From assembly GCF_041381155.1 (NCBI RefSeq), contig NC_091137.1, positions 19,513,655 through 19,577,654 of the forward strand: a stretch of 64,000 nucleotides of DNA, in the 5' to 3' direction. The notes under the pieces were generated by a model. It saw only the letters and a program-made list of their open reading frames with translations. It did not search any database and had not been told where the DNA came from. Below, piece by piece: positions 58,082 through 64,000 of this stretch. The position numbers were made by a program, and so were the translations under genes. Numbering within the stretch: the first letter of the stretch is position 1; the number at the start of each line of letters is the position of its first letter. The DNA comes from Argopecten irradians. Lineage: Eukaryota; Mollusca; Bivalvia; Pectinida; Pectinidae.

Positions 58082-60827
58082 ACACAAACAAAATCAATAC
58101 TATCTATCTGGTTGTATTTATATTGATCAACAATCATTAAAAATATTAAAAAGTAATACCACTTCTTCACACAAATGAAAATAACTATACACACAAATTG
58201 TTGATTACATATCAATTAAGGTCAATGAAAATATATACAATTAGTGACAGAAAATGAAACCAATATCTTTTATGAAATGGAGAAAGAAAAGAATGAGAAT
58301 GCTTCATTGTACACCAGTACTAGATTTTGTTACGGTATTTTTGCCCAGTACAAAACACGAAGTTAGTCCAGCTCTCAAATATATATATAAATATATATAA
58401 ATGCCCTTTAATTTTGATATACACATCGTATCATACAGTATATTGCACATTTGTAACCATTAACAACAAAAGCTAGTACAATACACTTATCAAAACCACA
58501 CACACTTTTTTTCTAGAAAGGGTTAATCCTATATATCATCTATCAAATGTTATTTCATTCTAAATGGGCGCAATGAACATGTTAATGGAATAGTAAATGA
58601 TTACACAGGAAATGGATTATCCTTTAATGGTTATAAGAATTTGGTTATCATACATGTAACAGTTTTCAGCTACTTATCTGAGAATAGTTGTCACAATTAA
58701 TGCAACACACCTTACAATGAATAAATATATATATATTTTTTTTTCTTGATGGACAATTCCTTCCATTGATAGAGTATCTACTGTCCAAAACAATCTGATT
58801 AGGATCACCCATTTATAACTTCGTTTGTTAACTCTGTTGTTCAGGAAAAGTACCTTGAAAACGAAGCCATGAACAAATGATTTCATCAAAGCCTAAAACA
58901 GGTGAAGCCAGTGAAATGATTTTAATCAAATTGTTGTCAAAACCCAATTGCTCTAAAATTGCATGAACATCAATAATCACCTGCTTCCAAATCTTTACTT
59001 CAAATTGGTGTAAATTTTTAATACATTTGATCCTTGGACACTCTCTTATTAAGCATATTTGATTTGGCATAAAACACTGACTAGGTGATTAGCATGTGTT
59101 GTGTTGGAGGTACATACATTAAATCAACAATCACAACAATCAGTAATAATACAGTCACATTACAAATGCAGATTGGGGAAAAACATCTGCTTACTTTAAA
59201 GATAGCCTAGATATGTTTCTAATGAGATTTACTGGCATCTATTAAGAAAGTATGTACATGTAGCACCAGAGAACAGGAAAGAATGATGTTGATGCTTGTC
59301 TTGAGTTATGTTAACTCTTTACAAAAGTCTGATCAACTCTTGAATATAATGCTTAAACAAAAATTCAACATTTGGATTCGCAAAAAACATGAAAGTCTTG
59401 ATAACGTCATAAAGCCAAAATCAGATCATTAAACTCCTTTCGGATTTATCAGCAAAGCTAATAATGGAAATTTCAAATTTATAACAACTGTTATTTTACA
59501 GCAATACGAACATAGAACATTAGTAGTACAGCAGAGTCATCATAAGGTATGTCTATCAAAATGAACTATATATTCATGGGTCTGAAAGCATACAACTATC
59601 TCAGACGGATTTTTCGCTCAAGTCTATGTAAAATCACATACTTGAGTAAAAAATCTGTCTGAGAATAGTTTGATGGTGCCAGGTCCGGATTCTGACAGAT
59701 TTAATGACAAGACACAATCTTAAACAAACAAGGATCAAATTTAATATGTATAATTATTTTCTTTTGCATAAATAATGATTTGACATTGATCTTGAAACAT
59801 TCTATGAAATGACAAGATTTAACTGATATAATCATGTATTAAAAACAATCCTTTGGGTTCTATAGGGTAAAAGCAGTATAACCCGTATCTAAAGTACAAT
59901 ATATATGACAAAGTCCATTGAAATCAGATCAAACATTATATAGAAAAATCAACATGATTTATCAGCTTTTCACAGATTTTCATCTACAATCAACAATGAC
60001 ATTGCTTCACAAAATCTTAATCTAACCCTAGAAATGTTTAAATTTGAATTAACATAATTAGACAAACAATATTAGAGTTAATAATTCTATCAGACAATCT
60101 CAATAATATGTATTTGGCAATAGAGTTATCTGCCCTTGAACACATGTTGACATTGTTCCATCTGTTGTTTGAGAATGTATGGGGATATCAATGTGTGAGA
60201 AATTATTATTATCACCAAAACAACAAATGCTTTACAAGAACATCCTGATTTCTAATAACTCACATTCAGATATGTTTTATTGTTTAGAAATAACTAAAAA
60301 AAAATATGGGTAAAATAAAAATAAAACAAAACAATATCTAATTCATGATTTTTTTCCCTTCAAATTAATGATCTTTTAAGTTTAGAAATATGTAGATTTA
60401 CAGGAAACTATATCATTTCTGCCATTTCACATTCAAATTTGATGCTGTATTGCAGAAATGCATATAAGAAATTTCTAATTTTCAAATAAATCTCTTAAGT
60501 ATTTTTTGTCACTCTTTACTATCAGGTGCAGGTACATTTTTGTACTTAATAAGAAAGTACTTAATAAGAAATCCCAACATTCCTGTCTCTTTGAATACAC
60601 AACGAAGTTGTTAGGTAAAGTTGATCAGAATACACATAAAAATATATTACAACACAGTAACAAGTAAGATGAACAACATCCAAAATAAAAAATAAACTGA
60701 CAAATAATACAGAAGATCTGGCTGGTGTTTCTCTAAGAGAAAGTGACCCGACTTGGTAAATCACAACATTAGGTCACATGTAACTTGCACAACAACTATA
60801 ATGTTAAATGTTGTTTCATCATGCGAC
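58082..60827. other. AT-rich 3' flank of the uridine-cytidine kinase gene
   Basis: Mostly non-coding and possibly part of a long 3' UTR. It holds a strong imperfect hairpin at 59594-59669 (CTATCTCAGAC / GTCTGAGAATAG around a CTCAAGT...ACTTGAG pair). The 80-codon minus-strand frame at 58828-59070 has a protein-like composition but matches nothing I recognise. Confidence 0.4.
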
Positions 60828-61235
60828 TTAAAGGCCCACTACCTTTCCGGAGCAAAATTAAAAGGTTTCTTAAAAACATTAATAACAAAAGAAAATATAT
60901 ATCGATGGCTTAAGATGAGGTTACAACACCAAACATATGCAAGATTTCCTGTCTAATGTACGATAACAGTGGAGATTCATTTCGCTGTTTTGCCGTCTGG
61001 CGCAGTGATAGTCAACTACCGCGCGGCATTTAGGACGACGGCGGGAAACATAAAACGACCCGCGTTATGAAAATTAACATTTTATTTATTCTAATTAAAC
61101 AGTTCTGAAGGTGATGAAAAGTGTGCTAGTAAACGTATAGTTAATAACTTCTGCGACTCTACAAAATTATTGATCTCGTTTTACATTCCTATTTCAAAAA
61201 TTAAAAGCCGTTTCGGAAAGGTAGTGGGCCTTTAA
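60828..61235. mobile_element. TTAA-flanked MITE
   Basis: Inverted ends TTAAAGGCCCACTACCTTTC and GAAAGGTAGTGGGCCTTTAA, with TTAA at both tips. 408 bp including the tips, AT-rich inside, no coding capacity. It lies downstream of the uridine-cytidine kinase stop, so it may be carried in the 3' UTR. Confidence 0.75.
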
Positions 61236-61458
61236 ACAACAACTTGCTTAACATGTACCACAAGTTGATTAAACAGCAACACATTATTTTCTCCAAACAT
61301 TTTACACATTACAACAGTTCATTAGAGATTCCATTTATATTTATATCTTATTGACTGCATGATTAACACAAATAAAAAGCAGAAAGTTCCACCAACAGAG
61401 TTGACACGTAAGAAAGAACACAATATCTTTGAAGACAAATCACAGTTTTACCAGCTTT

Positions 61459-63983
61459 TCAGTGAGGCCTGCCCACAAACGAGTCCGAATTATGTCTAAA
61501 TCTCTTCACAGTCTTATTACTAGGTCGCAGCAGCTCCTGAATGTGTTGTACAATCAAGTCAATCGCCACTAGTAACAGAACAAAAGATTTATTAAAAAAC
61601 ATCATCATGAGTTTAGATTTTATTTTTTCTATTTATTTTTCTTTTGGAAAACAGGATCATTTATCAAGGTATCAGGTTTAGGAGGTGGAAGAAAGCTGGA
61701 GTACCTGCAATTAGTACCACACAACTACCCTTTAGTGGGTTCATACTTAAAACCAAGACACAGAAGGCTACTGACAAATTAAAATGTTGGAACACTTTGA
61801 CCACTTGGTCATTTGCAGCTCAATAGACACCCAGATATATATACCAAAGAAACACTAACTAAATGCAATATGAACAAGATGGCCGCCTGTCGGCCATCTT
61901 GTTCACCGATCGGTCCCAAAATGCAATATGCACAACTAGGGTCCTAGGGGATCATACATACAAAATTTGAGAAAGATCCCTTCAGTACTTTTTGAGAAAT
62001 AGCGATAACAATCTTTAACTATCAAAATCCAATATGGCTGCTTGTCGGCCATCTTGTGCATCCATCGGTCCCAAAATGCAATAAGCACAACAAGGGCCCT
62101 AGGGGAACCTGTATATGAAATTTGAGAAAGAACCCTTCAGTACTTTTTGCGAAATAGCGGTAACAAACTTTAACTATCAAAATCCAAGATGGCCGCCTGT
62201 CAGCCATCTTGTTGACCGATCGGTCCCAAAATGCAATATGCACAACTAGGGTTCTAGGGGAACCTGTATATGAAATTTGAGAAAGATCCCTTCAGTACGT
62301 TTTGGGAAATAGCGATAACAAACTTTAACTATCAAAATCCAATATGGCTGCTTGTCGGCCATCTTGTGCACCGATCGGTCCCAAAATGCAATAAGCACAA
62401 CAAGGGCCCTAGGGGAACCTGTATATGAAATTTGAGAAAGAACCCTTCAGTACTTTTTGCAAAATAGCGGTAACAAACTTTAACTATCAAAATCCAAGAT
62501 CGCCGCCTGTCGGCCATCTTGTTCACTGATTGGTCTCAAAATGCAATATGCACAACTAGGGTCCTAGGGGAACCTGTATATGAAATTTGAGAAAGAACCC
62601 TTCAGTACTTTTTGCGAAATAGCGGTAACAAACTTTAACTATCAAAATCCAAGATGGCCGCCTGTCAGCCATCTTGTTGACCGATCGGTCCCAAAATGCA
62701 ATATGCACAACTAGGGTCCTAGGGGAACCTACATATGAAATTTGAGAAAGATCCCTTCAGTACCTCCTGAGAAATAGCAGTAACAAGAATTGTTAACGGA
62801 CGGACGAACGGACGGACTGACGACGGACTACGGACGAAAGGCGATTTGAATAGCCCACCATCTAATGATGGTGGGCTAAAAATCAAAACCAGGAGTTCTG
62901 CAGGGACCAAGTATGTATGTTTTACTGGAAAAGACCTGAAATTGAAGCTCTAGGAACCAATCACAGTAAATGTTTTGATGAACAAGAGATCCCAGAGGGA
63001 TCATGGAGCCCACCAAAGAATGATCTATATATCACAATTAAAAGAGGGATCATTTCTCTGTTTTTCAAACTTTCAACTATACTATCAAAATCAAAGATGG
63101 TGGTCTGTAAGCCATCTTGTTGACCAATTGCTTTAAAAATGTATTATGCAAATCTAAGGCCTATGAGGACCCTATACATATGAAATTTGAGAATGAGACC
63201 TTCACTACTTTCTGAAAAATAGCAACCTTCAACTATCAAAATCAAAGATGGTGGCTGGTTGGCCTTCTTGTTAACCGATTGGTCACAAAATACAATATGC
63301 TCAATTACGGTCCTAGGGGAACCTACATATGAAATTTGAGAAAGATCCCTTTGGTACTTTCAGAGAAATAGCAGTAACAAACTTTCATTATTAAAATCTA
63401 AGATGGCTACCTGACAGACACCATATTGACCAATCGGTCCCAAAATGCAATATGCACAACTACAACAGCATGGCAGTGATTAATTAATATATATTTATAC
63501 AGTATAAGTGCAGTTTCCATTTATATTATACAAGTCCAGTTTCTTACCTGTATTATCAGCTCCTCGCGGAATTATGACATCAGCATATTTTTTTGTCTGT
63601 AAAAAAAAACTTTGGATGTAATTTCATTAATTTTTCTTCTCAGTTGTCAATAATACTGAGTTGCAATTCAATACCGGTTAATTAAAATGAATAAAAAGTA
63701 TAGACTTAATCAACATGATGATAAATACTTAAGTAAGTATTGTTTTAATCCTGTAACATCCATATGAATTCTGAAACATTAGAAAGAAGATATATATCAT
63801 AGCAATAAATACTCACATTTAATGAGAAAATTAACTAAAATATCAAATTTCATAAAAATCTTTAGTGTACTTGTAAATGACTTACAGGTAGACAGAACTC
63901 CTCAAAAGCAGGTTTAACTAGAGTTGTGTACTGGTGAAGAATTTGTTCTATATCTCTCCCTCTGTCTCTTGTATCTCTTAATA
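61459..63983 (-). CDS. UCK: Uridine-cytidine kinase, C-terminal three exons (partial)
   Basis: Phosphorylates uridine and cytidine to UMP and CMP in pyrimidine salvage, in the cytosol. Exons: 63983-63886, 63596-63548, 61568-61459 (stop TGA 61461-61459), GT-AG and in phase. The sequence follows the UCK1/UCK2 C-terminus: [14 protein letters not shown], then [41 protein letters not shown], and the terminal RPH that human UCK proteins also end with. The P-loop and catalytic core lie beyond the window end (>64000). The last intron (about 1.98 kb) holds the satellite-bearing elements. No sign of decay. Confidence 0.93.
61862..62877. mobile_element. Satellite-bearing element, about 155 bp x 6, in the last UCK intron
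   Basis: About six monomers of roughly 155 bp containing CATATGAAATTTGAGAAAGA or TGTATATGAAATTTGAG, CCTTCAGTACTTTTTG and CGATCGGTCCCAAAATGCAA. Two types alternate, one with ATATGCACAACTAGGGTCCT and one with ATAAGCACAACAAGGGCCCT, in the order A-B-A-B-A-A. After a GACGGAC-rich spacer it ends in the hairpin TAGCCCACCAT / ATGGTGGGCTA at 62851-62877. Pearl/HINE-like by structure. Confidence 0.75.
62978..63470. mobile_element. Second, more diverged satellite-bearing element
   Basis: Starts AACAAGAGATCCCAGAGGG, a short palindrome comparable with the starts at 54815 and 55409. It contains about three diverged monomers of the same family as 61862-62877 (AAATTTGAGAATGAGACC, TTGACCAATTGC, ATTATGCAAAT). 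I could not place its right end. Confidence 0.55.
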
Positions 63984-64000
63984 CTTTAAAATAAACAAGT

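Noticed and set aside
57554-58097. Minus-strand frames containing repeated HPWMDFIHIWCE
   Set aside because: They repeat with the 163 bp monomer and are satellite shadows.
58828-59070. 80-codon minus-strand frame as a gene
   Set aside because: Composition is protein-like but there is no homology, no splice partner, and it lies where a kinase 3' UTR would be. Left as unexplained.

Overview
The window looks like nuclear DNA of a marine lophotrochozoan, most likely a bivalve mollusc. It is AT-rich, with short exons split by long introns, many small foldback and MITE-like elements, and tandem arrays of about 160 bp of the kind common in bivalves. TIR-STING fusion proteins, found here, are known from oysters. 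I saw no bacterial operon, CRISPR array, rRNA or convincing tRNA gene, and no LTR, retroviral or Polinton-like element. All gene models below were built by hand from homology, GT-AG sites and codon phase. Every exon junction reported closes in frame, with one exception that needs a GC donor.

Layout. 1-4516: intergenic or 5' region with a foldback element, a 5'-truncated LINE and three diverged copies of a module that carries a kappaB-like site and ends in a 5' splice site (possible alternative first exons). 4517-12807 (+): two complete TIR-STING modules head to tail, most simply read as one 13-exon TIR-STING-TIR-STING gene of 779 aa; two adjacent genes are the alternative. 17026-23260 (+): a failed-axon-connections (FAX/FAXC) homologue without a secure first exon. 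One of its introns holds a 1.8 kb minisatellite and another a recent 1.07 kb tandem duplication. 25128-30741 (-): a complete 9-exon PhyH-type Fe(II)/2-oxoglutarate dioxygenase (290 aa). 33361-41601 (-): a complete 10-exon secreted protein (627 aa) with two Ly6/uPAR-type domains, a Pro/Thr mucin-like repeat and a C-terminal ShKT domain. 44356-50011 (+): a complete 7-exon secreted HEFGH metallopeptidase (315 aa) with a 1.5 kb minisatellite in its last intron; relics of a second copy lie at 52573-54050. 54811-58081 and 61862-63470: pearl/HINE-like elements with arrays of about 160 bp. 61459-63983 (-): the last three exons of a uridine-cytidine kinase gene that continues past the window end.

The system most worth attention is the duplicated TIR-STING locus. 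Module A keeps the TIR glutamate and several STING ligand-contact residues. Module B has replaced the TIR glutamate with Gln and lost most of the ligand contacts. This suggests a sensor/effector half joined or linked to a degenerate, possibly regulatory, half. A second pattern is that two unrelated genes each have an intronic minisatellite that starts exactly at an exon end and copies the 5' splice site in every repeat unit.
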